A DNA stretch of 64,000 bases from JAAFHB01 sp038236995 (GTDB taxonomy: Bacteria > Bacteroidota > Bacteroidia > Bacteroidales > Prolixibacteraceae). The stretch covers positions 68,738 through 132,737 of the forward strand of contig JBBRZE010000002.1 of NCBI GenBank assembly GCA_038236995.1. Direction: 5' to 3'. Numbering within the stretch: position 1 is the stretch's first letter; every line of letters begins with the position of its first letter. Position numbers and translations under genes: made by a program. The notes below the pieces were generated by a model. The model did no database searches and was not told the DNA's origin. It saw nothing but the letters and a program-made list of their open reading frames with translations. Positions 57,001 through 64,000 of the stretch are shown here, one piece after another.

Positions 57001-57788
57001 CACGGTTTAATTAAGTTGATCTGTTGTCTGGTCAGTGCGGTACCGCTCCCGCAAACAGTGTTTTCGAATCCCAATTGATGCATCATGATAACGTCATGCT
57101 GACCTTCAGTAAAGTAACAACGGTTCATTTTTTTGATTTTCGTCTTCGCCTGGTGCAAACCATAAAGTAGCGTCGACTTTTTAAACAGATCGTCCTCCGC
57201 ACTGTTTTTGAATTTTGGTAGAAGTTCGTCGTTTAAACGTCTTCCAGTGAAGCCGCGAATTTCACCAACTCCATCTTGGATTGGGTAGGTTATCCTTCCG
57301 CCAAAGAAACCACTCTCAGCAAAACCCAATCCCCATTTTTCGAGAGATTCGGGTGAAATTTTGCGCTCTTCCGTAAGCCACATTATCGCAGCTTCGTGTT
57401 TTGAAAGTGTATTCTTGAATTCGCTATTTTGTTTATCAAGTGCGGTAAGTTCATTCTCGCGTTTTTTTAAAGTAGCCAGTTCTTCGGGTGACAGTTCGCG
57501 CTCAGGTACATCGATGTGGCATTTCTTTGCGATCATTTTAACCGCAACTGGAAACGAAATGTGTTCGTGTTCCATGATAAAACTGAACACGTCACCACCT
57601 TTCCCGCAACCAAAGCAATAATAAATGTCCTTCGCCGGTGAAACAGTAAAACTGCCAGTCTCTTCGTTGTGAAAGGGACAAAGTCCCTTTAAGTGGACAC
57701 CTGCTCGTTTCAGAGCAACATACTCACCGATAACATCTTCAATGCGTGCCGCGGCTTTAATTTGAAGTAATATTTCTTCTGCGATCAT
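54069..57788 (-). CDS. primase-helicase replication protein (CHC2 + TOPRIM + P-loop ATPase)
   Basis: 1239 residues. N-terminal CHC2 zinc finger (CPFHNEETGSF...YYCFGCGKGGDVFSF, about 36-70), DnaG-type core with the TOPRIM motif CYFTEGQHDVIMMHQLGF and LLLDADKAG (about 228-275), a long middle region, then a P-loop ATPase with FGPKGTGKT near 850 and LCLIDEYKN as Walker B near 890. It is about twice the length of chromosomal DnaG and lacks the DnaB-binding tail. This fits autonomous replication of the excised element. It is followed by the AT-rich repeat region, a likely origin. Confidence 0.9.
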   Translation of the reverse strand: MIAEEILLQIKAAARIEDVIGEYVALKRAGVHLKGLCPFHNEETGSFTVSPAKDIYYCFGCGKGGDVFSFIMEHEHISFPVAVKMIAKKCHIDVPERELSPEELATLKKRENELTALDKQNSEFKNTLSKHEAAIMWLTEERKISPESLEKWGLGFAESGFFGGRITYPIQDGVGEIRGFTGRRLNDELLPKFKNSAEDDLFKKSTLLYGLHQAKTKIKKMNRCYFTEGQHDVIMMHQLGFENTVCGSGTALTRQQINLIKPWTKNIVLLLDADKAGTAAVLKHISTLLTEQINLRIVVLPDGEDPDSFIRKNDPEFALQYINNNEIDFIEFKASKLKKELETNPTRKGEMITEITNDISLIHDKNVRLAYIQRCASIFGIKETELVKDIFHLREKMKTNSEEGIFFALEEAKISIVEENEVHILTKNEDVIDYHLNDNKNYIGMNGAPVQKSEIQKLKKLTKKVIFDEILDSAFNDRNMEETPTVKNLKRFISFGLDVRIKTEERGEIDEEIGDYNVNIDYINFPDWYIGCVTKEISPADDVFMSKAINSLAELISYLPEGLRVIKINNTTAAFKNKGMKLGIGDFKKILSGYSKKNAKSFEPNDEPANYTVENQLDLNQEQLNDLNHYQHYYKNSSIYHVSGGSIQKISNFVIIPIIHSNTSGAHFKLFEMTNEFGLKVSISLDTKDLNDVRRFKCAVEEKGNYVFKGDQRQLDNIKERLYSNTIYCNEIEQLGWQPEGFWAWANGVTTLDGKFTNTDSNGLITIGDKNYLIKPFSNLYANDKTAYLCEKKFLHLTSEFTFEDWSYRYRNVFGENTMICICAFLTALFSDAIFKLVHGELPLINFFGPKGTGKTQMADCLLAFFGEKQPINNLSKVTVYGLSQTLKSFQNSLCLIDEYKNTIDIKLIEVLKSIYNRQAKIHGSFSTNGSKTEHILINQMALLCGQDLPTQDVALLERCLCLTSFKSEYTDEQKTKYNELKSIEEKGLAHLTDDFLKYREMIIERFPETNSIIQTKISNLCPHVSVRLQKNLSTILTSFRILEDKFNFPFTFDEVLKFGTNVISEQQKFIESSDDIRNFWTIFATLIEQNKIKEGRNYVLHDVAQNKYVGCENPVIYGGGKMTLFVRWDGLYPMYAEYSRRSNMSVLGEKTIQCYLEKSHYFLGKIKNKKFRDKEANQEWNNQAYCFDYDLINTNLRPTKMGDIEIGNSDMSPMLDQDDFDEIKKNDPDDNDMERLPF

Positions 57789-57829
57789 GTTATGATTCTT
57801 ATTTTAGTTTGAAATGATTTATTTTCAGA

Positions 57830-58015
57830 TTATCTTTCAAATGCAGCATCGCTGCCAATAATTAGGGTCTTTTCAAGTGAATACCTGATCAATCTTGAAA
57901 ATGTCACCTTCTTTTCTTTGCAAAGCCTTTTGTATGCTTTGAACTCATCACGTGTAAGCCTGGTTGCAACGATCATCTTCCGGACTTGATCCTTTTTAAT
58001 TTCATGTGTTTCCAT
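57830..58015 (-). CDS. small ribbon-helix-helix-like protein
   Basis: 61 residues. MIVATRLTRDEFKAYKRLCKEKKVTFSRLIRYSLEKTL fits the short strand followed by two helices of CopG/Arc-type DNA-binding proteins. It lies 42 bp upstream of the primase gene on the same strand and may control it. It could also be a MobC-like accessory protein, but no relaxase is present. Confidence 0.6.
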   Translation of the reverse strand: METHEIKKDQVRKMIVATRLTRDEFKAYKRLCKEKKVTFSRLIRYSLEKTLIIGSDAAFER

Positions 58016-58106
58016 CTGCTTGGTTTTTAAAATTCAAATTATGATAGTTATCGTTAACGTTTAACCCAAAATATCATTGTAAAAATATTTTTAGGCATTT
58101 TCATAA

Positions 58107-58376
58107 TTATCCGGTTGTCCTTAGAGCTTCGAGCATCTCGCTACGAAGGAGATACTTTTTATTACCCAGGTTGTACTGATTGAATTTTCCGGCCTTGATC
58201 AATTTATCAAGTGTTGGGATTGTGATTCCTGCGAGCTTTGCAGCCATCGGTTTGGAAAGTTTGTCACCTTCAAACTCCGGGACCGATTTAGTTACTTTCA
58301 ATTGGTTAAATACTTCATCCAAAACCTCTTTTAGTGTTTTTCTGTCAATTGCGATAAGAACTCTTTCGTTTTCCAT
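58107..58376 (-). CDS. excisionase-like HTH protein
   Basis: 89 residues with a MerR/excisionase-type winged HTH in the C-terminal half: LSKPMAAKLAGITIPTLDKLIKAGKFNQYNLGNKKYLLRSEMLEAL. It is divergently transcribed from the XRE regulator at 58539 and precedes the primase genes. The size and position near the integrase suit a recombination directionality factor, although a replication regulator is equally possible. Confidence 0.7.
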   Translation of the reverse strand: MENERVLIAIDRKTLKEVLDEVFNQLKVTKSVPEFEGDKLSKPMAAKLAGITIPTLDKLIKAGKFNQYNLGNKKYLLRSEMLEALRTTG

Positions 58377-58403
58377 GATTTTAAATTTTAATTAATAGAG
58401 ATA

Positions 58404-58444
58404 TATCGATTGCAAATATCGATATTACAATATTAAATATCGAT
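58404..58444. promoter_or_regulatory. three TATCGAT boxes in the divergent regulator spacer
   Basis: TATCGAT occurs at 58404-58410, 58417-58423 (within the perfect palindrome AATATCGATATT, 58415-58426) and 58438-58444. They lie between the divergent HTH genes at 58376 and 58539. This looks like an operator set for the XRE-type regulator or the excisionase-like protein. Confidence 0.55.
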
Positions 58445-58525
58445 AAAACTATAGATTATTTATCAACATTTCGCTGTTAATATCTTATTTTCTATTATTT
58501 TTATGGAAATATGAATAAGTATCAA

Positions 58526-58533
58526 TAAATTTG
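58526..58533 (+). promoter_or_regulatory. -7 box for the XRE regulator
   Basis: TAAATTTG matches TAnnTTTG. It ends only 5 bp before ATG 58539, so transcription would start near that codon. Translation may then start at the in-frame ATG 58548 or from a near-leaderless mRNA. Confidence 0.4.
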
Positions 58534-58538
58534 CACCT

Positions 58539-59084
58539 ATGGAAACTATGAATGAAAAAATTAAACGGCTAAGAAAGCAAAAAGGACTTAGTCAGGTCGA
58601 GGTAGCAAAAGCTGCCGGGATTACCCAATCCTCTTATGCAAGTATTGAGAAAGGCGATACAAAGTCGATCACAATTGAAGTTGGCAAGGGTTTTGCAAAA
58701 GCTTTGGGAATGGCTTTTAATGAATTATTTGACATTGAAAGTGACAGTCAAAAAATTGACGATTTAAACAATCAGATTAAAGAACTGAATGAAAAGCATA
58801 AAAACATTATTGAATCATATACTTCTGAAAGACTGATGATTAAAAATATAGTTTTAGCCGTTTCAGATCAGAATTTCAAACGAAGCATAGTTCGCATAAA
58901 ATATGGATACAATGGTTTAGAAGAGGATATAAAAAATTTATTAATGGATATTTTAGATGAAACCAATAAAGGTTTTCTTCGCCAACTCGTAACTTTCGGC
59001 AGTTTTACTCAAAATGATATTAAGTCATTTTACGAGTATATGGGAGAAAAATTGGACGATGATTTTTTCAAAGTAAATGAATAA
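58539..59084 (+). CDS. XRE-family transcriptional regulator
   Basis: 181 residues. N-terminal HTH (MNEKIKRLRKQKGLSQVEVAKAAGITQSSYASIEKGDTKSITIEVGKGFAKALG) is a textbook XRE/Cro domain. It is followed by a coiled coil (about 70-90: IDDLNNQIKELNEKHKNI) and a C-terminal region that may sense a signal or mediate dimerisation. It is divergent from the excisionase-like gene and sits just inside the integrase, so it is probably the element's lysogeny-type repressor. The ATG three codons in (58548) may be the real start given the promoter box. Confidence 0.85.
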   Translation: METMNEKIKRLRKQKGLSQVEVAKAAGITQSSYASIEKGDTKSITIEVGKGFAKALGMAFNELFDIESDSQKIDDLNNQIKELNEKHKNIIESYTSERLMIKNIVLAVSDQNFKRSIVRIKYGYNGLEEDIKNLLMDILDETNKGFLRQLVTFGSFTQNDIKSFYEYMGEKLDDDFFKVNE

Positions 59085-59141
59085 ATTCTTGTGGTAATCA
59101 AAGCCAAAAAGTTAAAATATTGAAGCAATCTCGCCGTCTTT

Positions 59142-60524
59142 TTAATCGACAATTGATTTAAACTGTTCGTTTTGTATTGCACCAACCGATTGCAATTCAA
59201 TGATTTTTTTCAGTTTCTCAATCTCTTTCTTCAGCTTTTCATTTTCTGTTATTTGGTTTTCTTCTGTGTTCGGATTATTTGGATCCTGATAAAGTTTACG
59301 CCAGGCTTTTTCCATTTGAACCAACATTACATCCTTATCAATCTTCATGTATTTTCTAACCATTCTTCCACCTTCCTGATGGCCAGTAATGGCGGTGACT
59401 GTCTCTCGGGGTACACCAAACGCCCCGGATAGAGTCATAAATGTTTTTCGCGATGTATGACCAGTAATCAAATCATATTTTGGTTTCCATTCGTCAGTTC
59501 TTGAATTGCCTATAAACTTAACTTTCTGGGTCTGTTCGTTGATCCCGGCAAGCTCACAACATTTTGTTAGCTGTTTGAGGTAATTACAATGAGATATTTT
59601 AAGAAATAACTTTGATTGATTTTCACATTTATCTATTATTCTCTGAGCTGCATCCACTAAAGGAATAACCACTTCAATAGGACTTTTTTGAAGTGTGATA
59701 TGTATAAACCTACCTTTGATGTGCTCACGTTGCAAAAGAATCAAATCTCCTCTCCTTAACCCCGTTAAGCATCCGAAACAAAACACATCTCTTACCTGGT
59801 TTAATCTATGCGTTGGAAATTGGAAATAGTAAAGTGCCTTAAGTTCCTCAAAAGTCAATGAAATAAATGTAATATCATTACTCGGAGCCTTAAAGTTTTC
59901 ATGTGCCGTACCTGAATAATATTTCCGTTTTTTTGCCCATATAAAAAATTGTTTAATAATCGCAAAGTAAGTAAATACCGTATTAGTTTGAAGCTTTTTT
60001 TCATTCACTGCATAAGCCCTTAGACCTTCAAAAAATGAATCATCAATATCATTAAACATAAGTTTCACCTTAGCGTACTCCTGGTAATTAGTCAAAAAGT
60101 TCTTCGCACACTCATGTTTCTGCAGCGTTTTAATTGATATAGTTTGTTTCTCAGACTCAATAAATTGGAGTATAATAGTGTCTATAGCTATGTTCTTGCC
60201 TTTAACGAAAGCTTTTCCGCTCAAAAAATCAACGATAAGCTTTTCGGTTATTTGAATATCGCTCAGTAAGCAATATTTAAAAAAATTGTCTGTTTTATCT
60301 TCGTACCCCTGAAGTAGTTCATTAACTTCTTTTTGTCGGTCACGTTCCTTTCCCTTGTTTTGTGGAATCACTCTTTGCGAATTACTCTCCCACTCGTCAG
60401 TTATCTTTATCTTTGTAATGGTTTTCCAATGGTTATTGTTTCCAAATGCGATGTTCGCTTTAATTGGAACAAATCCTTTTTTATCTAACTTGCTTTTATT
60501 GACGTAAAATTTAATGGTCGGCAT
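59142..60524 (-). CDS. tyrosine recombinase/integrase of the element
   Basis: 460 residues from MPTIKFYVNKSKLDKKGFVPI; an upstream in-frame extension to 60671 is hydrophobic and unlike the family, so 60524 is chosen. An N-terminal arm-binding domain and SAM-like core-binding domain precede the catalytic domain: R257 in TGLRRGD, H356-x-x-R359 in GHTSRKTF, H382 in TGHQEG and Y392 in VRKYMKI. All catalytic residues are present. The C-terminal tail is a coiled coil. The start codon is 165 bp from the attR core, and the gene is transcribed away from it. It should catalyse insertion and excision at the AATTCTTTTCTGAAG core. Confidence 0.95.
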   Translation of the reverse strand: MPTIKFYVNKSKLDKKGFVPIKANIAFGNNNHWKTITKIKITDEWESNSQRVIPQNKGKERDRQKEVNELLQGYEDKTDNFFKYCLLSDIQITEKLIVDFLSGKAFVKGKNIAIDTIILQFIESEKQTISIKTLQKHECAKNFLTNYQEYAKVKLMFNDIDDSFFEGLRAYAVNEKKLQTNTVFTYFAIIKQFFIWAKKRKYYSGTAHENFKAPSNDITFISLTFEELKALYYFQFPTHRLNQVRDVFCFGCLTGLRRGDLILLQREHIKGRFIHITLQKSPIEVVIPLVDAAQRIIDKCENQSKLFLKISHCNYLKQLTKCCELAGINEQTQKVKFIGNSRTDEWKPKYDLITGHTSRKTFMTLSGAFGVPRETVTAITGHQEGGRMVRKYMKIDKDVMLVQMEKAWRKLYQDPNNPNTEENQITENEKLKKEIEKLKKIIELQSVGAIQNEQFKSIVD

Positions 60525-60672
60525 AACAATGGGGTTTATCTGGCAAAGATAATGAAAAGGGGAAAGAAAAGGGGAAAGAAACCAGCAGAAAACCAGAAAA
60601 AAGCACAAAAAAAGAAATAAATTTTGTACACTAAAATACTGAATAACTGTAAGTATAATAAAGAGATACAAA

Positions 60673-60704
60673 ACTACACAAAAATATTAAATTCTTTTCT
60701 GAAG
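60673..60704. other. attR: inverted-repeat arm plus 15-bp core
   Basis: ACTACACAAAAA (60673-60684), 5 bp, then the core AATTCTTTTCTGAAG (60690-60704). With the left arm TTTTTGTTTAGT the rebuilt attP is a dyad of 12-bp arms (11 of 12 matching) around a 20-bp centre that contains the core. Confidence 0.85.
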
Positions 60705-61021
60705 AGAAGTCCATATCAGCTATTGATGCATTCAATCAAGCAGTTTTGGGCGATCAGGTAGCCATTCGACTATTTTCAGAATATGGTTTCCATATGGGAC
60801 AGGCCATCAAATCAATACTTTATGCATATGATCCTGAAATAATCATCCTTGGAGGTTCACTTACAAAAGCGTATGATTTTTTCAAACCTGCGATGTTCAA
60901 GGCAATCCAGGATTTTGATTACCGCAATGTATTGACCAATCTGAAAATTGAAATATCGGAGCTTGAAAATTCTGCCATCTATGGTGCAGCAGCACTCTAT
61001 CTGAATAGCAGCCAGCATTAA
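60705..61021 (+). pseudogene. ROK-family sugar kinase, 3' part, split by the mobile element
   Basis: C-terminal part of the kinase begun at 6101. Reading on from the core it gives EKSISAIDAFNQAVLGDQ, then HMGQAIKSILYAYDPEIIILGGSLTKAY, the conserved ROK C-terminal segment, and ends in AIYGAAALYLNSSQH. It has no start of its own except a weak TTG at 60746, so it is unlikely to be made as a protein. Only reunion with the 5' half by excision gives a complete 285-residue kinase. Confidence 0.9.
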
Positions 61022-61064
61022 CAGGCATCGCTTTCAACATTCATACTGAAAAAAACATTCCCGC

Positions 61065-61400
61065 CTATTTGGAGTTTGGAGAAAACAAATTCGCAGGTTT
61101 TACCCATTCCAATGTCATTATAACACGTTTCATTTCGCCATTTGGCTTGTCACTAAGGTTATCGATGCACACCGATCGTTTGAAACTCCCACTATTCACA
61201 GGAATTCCTCCGGTGTGATAGCTGAAATACAATTTGCCTTTAAAATCGATGATCGACGGGTGATTCGTATTTCAATTTCAAGCCAGTTCGTAATAAGAAT
61301 TGAACCGCGCGCATCTTTATCGGTTATTATTGGGTTCAGGGCATGATTTAATCCGGTAGAAAGCATTATTGCTGCAAAAAGGCTTTAAAACATCCTGGTT
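61065..61400 (-). pseudogene. decayed GH43-type glycosidase
   Basis: Minus-strand frame from 61268 to the stop at 61065-61067 reads TNHPSIIDFKGKLYFSYHTGG, then FKRSVCIDNL and MKRVIMT, the C-terminal core of GH43 arabinosidase/xylosidase-like enzymes. Stop codons lie just before it. Further upstream, near 61310-61370, a segment reads LSTGLNHALNPIITDK, which looks like the signal-peptide end and mature start of such a protein. Most of the central domain is missing. This is host DNA next to the kinase 3' half. Confidence 0.75.
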
Positions 61401-61451
61401 TTGTGAATTTGAAAATCCCTTTTCTTAATTCAGTCAGGCTTCATAAACGTT

Positions 61452-61794
61452 CTACGATGAATTGCACTTTGCTTGCGGGACAGAGAAAAGTGCCTGCGAT
61501 GGATAGCATTTTACTCGCGGGACAGAGAATAGTGCTTGCGATGGATGGCATTTTGCTTGCGGGACAGAGAAAAGTGCTTGCGAGGGATAGCACTTTGCTT
61601 GCGAGACAGAGAAAAGTGCTTGCGATGGATGACATTTTGCTCGCGTGACAGAGAAAAGTGCCTGCGATGGATGACATTTTGCTCGCGGAAAAGAGAATAG
61701 TGCTTGCGATGGATGGCATTTTGCTCGCGGGACAGAGAATAGTGCTTGCGGAGGACAACATTTTGCTCGCGGGATAGAGAATAATGCTTGCGAT
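61452..61794. repeat. tandem array of 42-bp units
   Basis: Eight units of 42 bp, the first full unit starting at 61477, plus a partial unit before it. Each has GGGACAGAGAAAAGTGCTTG, then CGATGGATNNCATTTTGCT. Because 42 is a multiple of 3, one frame stays open over many units on each strand; the plus frame encodes LLAGQRKVLAMDSI-type 14-residue repeats. No gene start, signal or known domain supports translation. Confidence 0.9.
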
Positions 61795-61906
61795 GATTTA
61801 TAATTCTTTCAATCCAAAAGTGATTAAATTTGGGTCGGTCAAACTAACTGAAATTTGAAAACAACTAACATTGATTAATCTTACAACTTAAAAAAACAAA
61901 CTGACG

Positions 61907-64000
61907 ATGAGATACCGTACAAAATTCCTCTCCATTGCTTTGCTTATCAGCCTGATCTCTTTCGGCTTTAAAAGCGTACCATTGGGTGATAAAGTGTCCC
62001 AACCGGGCTGGCCACCCATTACAAAAGAATCAAAACCCTGGAGCCGCTGGTGGTGGATGGGCAGTGCTGTTGATGAGACGAATCTGACCAAATTAATTTC
62101 CAGATACGGGGAAGCTGGGTTCGGGGGACTTGAGATCACACCAATTTACGGTGCTGTCGGTTTCGAATCGAAATACCTCTCCTTTCTTTCTCCGGAATGG
62201 ATGAAGATGCTGGATGTTTCTGTCCGGGAAGCTGGAAAAAATGATATGGGCATTGACATGAATACAGGTACAGGCTGGCCTTTTGGTGGACCGCAAATCA
62301 CCTCAAAGACAGCAGCATCTAAACTGATTCTTCAAAAATATTCTGTCAGTAACGGAGAAAAACTCTCTGAGAAACTGATTCCTTCAGATCAGAAACAACA
62401 GGAAGCCGGTGTTCAGCTTCAGGCGGTAACAGCTTATGGTGCCGATGGAAAAATGAAAGACCTGACCACCATAGTCGATGCCGGCGGAACCCTGAACTGG
62501 ACTGCCGAAAATGGGGACTGGGAAATATATGCTGCCTTTTGCGGGAGAACGCTCCAGAAAGTGAAACGGGCTGCACCGGGCGGCGAGGGTCTGACCTTCG
62601 ATCATTTTTCGAAAGATGCACTAAAAGTTTACCTTTCAAGGTTCGATTCGGCCTTTCAAAATTCAAATCATGGGGTGCATACCTTTTTTAATGATAGCTA
62701 TGAAGTCTACGGAACCAACTGGACTGCTTCTGTTTTCGATGAGTTCCTGAAAAGGAGAGGTTATGCACTTCAGCCATATTTGCGCGAACTGGCCGAAAAG
62801 CAACCTTTATCTGATGTCTCTCACCGAATCCAATGTGATTACCGCGAAACGATTTCCGATTTACTGCTCGAAAACTTTACGCAGTCATGGACAAAATGGG
62901 CCAATAGCAAAGGTAGCCTCACGCGTAACCAGGCGCATGGTTCGCCCGGAAACCTGCTCGATTTATATGCAGCAGTTGATATTCCTGAGTGCGAGACATT
63001 TGGAAGCAGCAAGTTTGCAATTCCAGGTTTGCGCCGCGACAGTGCCGATATCCGCAATGTTGATCCCGATCCTGTGATGCTGAAATTTGCTTCATCTGCT
63101 GCGAATATTTCGGGTAAAAACCTGACTTCGAGCGAAACTTTCACATGGTTGGCGGAGCATTTCAGAGTGGCGCTTTCGCAATGTAAACCCGAAGTGGAGC
63201 AGGCGTTTCTTTCGGGCGTGAACCATGTTTATTATCACGGAACGGCCTATTCCCCGGCCGAAGCAGGCTGGCCCGGCTGGCTTTTCTATGCGTCGGTCAA
63301 CTTTTCTCCATCCAACACTTTCTGGCCGCATATCAGAGGTTTGAACGATTACATTATCCGCTGTCAGTCGGTGCTGCAAACCGGAATAGCCTATAACGAT
63401 TTATTGGTCTACTGGCCGGTTTACGATGTATGGATGTCGCCCGATAATGCCGATCTGCAACTGACAATACATTCGATAGATAAGTGGCTTTATCCAACCC
63501 CATTCTATAAAGATGTGAAAGAATGGATGAACCAGGGATATTCACTCGATTTTGTTTCCGACAAACTACTCAATGGACTTACTGTTAAAAACGGATTGAT
63601 CACCACGAAATCCGAAAGTTCTTATCGCACGCTGGTAATTCCGGCAAGTAAATATATGCCGGTGTCGACGCTCAAACGCATCGTTGAACTGGCGAATCTT
63701 GGAGCGGAAGTTATTTTTCAGCAATTCCCTGAAGATGTTCCCGGAATGACTGATCTGGAATTCAGACGGCAGCAGCAAAAGGAGATAGTAAAGTCGTTGT
63801 CGTTGAACGGCAATGCTGAAAATATTAAAGTTGCAAAAATTGGGAAAGGCGAAATCATACAGGCTAACCAGGTTCAGTCTGCATTAGAGCAGAAGAAGAT
63901 CGTTCGCGAAACCCTTGTTGATTCTGGCCTGAAATACATCCGCCGTAAAAGTGAGCAGGGAGCTTATTACTACCTGGTCAATCATACTGCTCAAACCATC
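61907..64000 (+). CDS. GH106-type alpha-L-rhamnosidase, cut by window edge
   Basis: Open from ATG 61907 to the window end (698 codons, no stop). Signal peptide MRYRTKFLSIALLISLISFGFKS. The N-terminal motif PWSRWWWMGSAVDETNLTKLISRYGEAGFGGLEITPIYGA and IDMNTGTGWPFGGP are typical of GH106 rhamnosidases and related large TIM-barrel enzymes. Later come SDLLLENFTQSWTKWANSKG-like (ISDLLLENFTQSWTKWA) and the AHGSPGNLLDLYAAVDIPECETF segment. The encoded end YYLVNHTAQTI is mid-protein for this family, so several hundred residues lie beyond. Secreted or periplasmic, removing rhamnose from pectin or host-plant glycans. Confidence 0.85.
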   Translation, partial: MRYRTKFLSIALLISLISFGFKSVPLGDKVSQPGWPPITKESKPWSRWWWMGSAVDETNLTKLISRYGEAGFGGLEITPIYGAVGFESKYLSFLSPEWMKMLDVSVREAGKNDMGIDMNTGTGWPFGGPQITSKTAASKLILQKYSVSNGEKLSEKLIPSDQKQQEAGVQLQAVTAYGADGKMKDLTTIVDAGGTLNWTAENGDWEIYAAFCGRTLQKVKRAAPGGEGLTFDHFSKDALKVYLSRFDSAFQNSNHGVHTFFNDSYEVYGTNWTASVFDEFLKRRGYALQPYLRELAEKQPLSDVSHRIQCDYRETISDLLLENFTQSWTKWANSKGSLTRNQAHGSPGNLLDLYAAVDIPECETFGSSKFAIPGLRRDSADIRNVDPDPVMLKFASSAANISGKNLTSSETFTWLAEHFRVALSQCKPEVEQAFLSGVNHVYYHGTAYSPAEAGWPGWLFYASVNFSPSNTFWPHIRGLNDYIIRCQSVLQTGIAYNDLLVYWPVYDVWMSPDNADLQLTIHSIDKWLYPTPFYKDVKEWMNQGYSLDFVSDKLLNGLTVKNGLITTKSESSYRTLVIPASKYMPVSTLKRIVELANLGAEVIFQQFPEDVPGMTDLEFRRQQQKEIVKSLSLNGNAENIKVAKIGKGEIIQANQVQSALEQKKIVRETLVDSGLKYIRRKSEQGAYYYLVNHTAQTI

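Larger units (their letters stand above)
6627..60704. mobile_element. 54-kb integrated element inserted in a ROK kinase gene
   Basis: Bounded by direct repeats of AATTCTTTTCTGAAG at 6627-6641 and 60690-60704; one repeat plus interior is 54,063 bp. The host kinase gene is restored in frame if one copy and the interior are removed, which is direct evidence for site-specific insertion. A tyrosine recombinase gene starts 165 bp inside the right repeat. Cargo is a fructan utilisation locus, a type I restriction system with nested defence genes, an IS, and a replication/regulation module with primase-helicase. No relaxase, coupling protein, conjugation pilus gene or phage structural gene was recognised, so it is best called an integrative element or genomic island; it may be mobilised by a helper. 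Confidence 0.9.

Noticed and set aside
60525..60671. N-terminal extension of the integrase to 60671
   Set aside because: The added 49 residues are hydrophobic and low-complexity, unlike integrase N-termini; MPTIKFYVNK at 60524 is a normal start.
61441..61761. Repeat-encoded protein on the minus strand of the 42-bp array
   Set aside because: The frame is open only because the unit length is a multiple of 3; there is no ribosome binding site, signal or domain support.
61452..61794. Possible CRISPR array
   Set aside because: Units are contiguous 42-bp repeats without unique spacers, and no cas gene is present.

Overview
The window looks like a chromosome segment of a Bacteroidota bacterium. 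The signs are SusC/SusD pairs, lipoprotein glycoside hydrolases, an ECF sigma factor with a FecR-type anti-sigma factor, TAnnTTTG promoter boxes and an AT-rich background. A polysaccharide-degrading member of the Bacteroidales or Marinilabiliales is a reasonable guess, but no rRNA or tRNA is present to fix the taxon.

The main feature is a 54,063-bp integrated element (about 6.6 to 60.7 kb). It splits a ROK-family sugar kinase gene of the host. The 5' part of that gene lies at 6101-6641 and the 3' part at 60705-61021. The 15-bp sequence AATTCTTTTCTGAAG occurs at both ends (6627-6641 and 60690-60704). Removing one copy and everything between restores one open frame of 286 codons including the stop. 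A tyrosine recombinase gene sits just inside the right end.

Host DNA left of the element (1-6.6 kb) carries inositol catabolism genes iolD (cut by the window edge), iolA, iolE and iolG, then a 5'-truncated SusD remnant, a strong terminator and the kinase 5' half. Host DNA right of the element (60.7-64 kb) carries the kinase 3' half, a decayed GH43 gene, a 42-bp tandem repeat array and a GH106-type alpha-L-rhamnosidase gene that runs off the window.

The element has three parts. (1) At 7-34.4 kb is a fructan-type polysaccharide utilisation locus, all on the minus strand: ECF sigma factor, FecR-like anti-sigma factor, STN-domain SusC, SusD, six GH32-family proteins, a ROK fructokinase, a sugar-porter MFS transporter, a class I mannose-6-phosphate isomerase, a GH127-like protein and a GH92 alpha-mannosidase. 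One GH32 homologue has all three catalytic acids replaced. Another is conspicuously GC-rich and also has altered catalytic positions. (2) At 34.7-48.2 kb is a type I restriction-modification system (hsdM, hsdS, hsdR) with other defence-type genes nested inside it: a HigB/HigA-ImmA-like pair, a SIR2-HerA pair translationally coupled to a KTSC protein and a dual-specificity phosphatase, and a HipA-like kinase with an overlapping partner. (3) At 48.8-60.5 kb are an IS4-type insertion sequence, small DNA-binding proteins, a 2-kb non-coding stretch with two diverged 400-bp direct repeats and iteron-like motifs, a primase-helicase, a divergent regulator pair and the integrase. I saw no relaxase, type IV secretion or phage structural gene, so how the element moves between cells is open.

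A likely working model: SusC/SusD import fructan fragments, surface and periplasmic GH32 enzymes release fructose, and the MFS carrier with the ROK kinase feed fructose-6-phosphate to glycolysis. The SusC STN domain probably signals through the FecR/ECF pair. The restriction and abortive-infection-type genes would protect the host and help retain the element.
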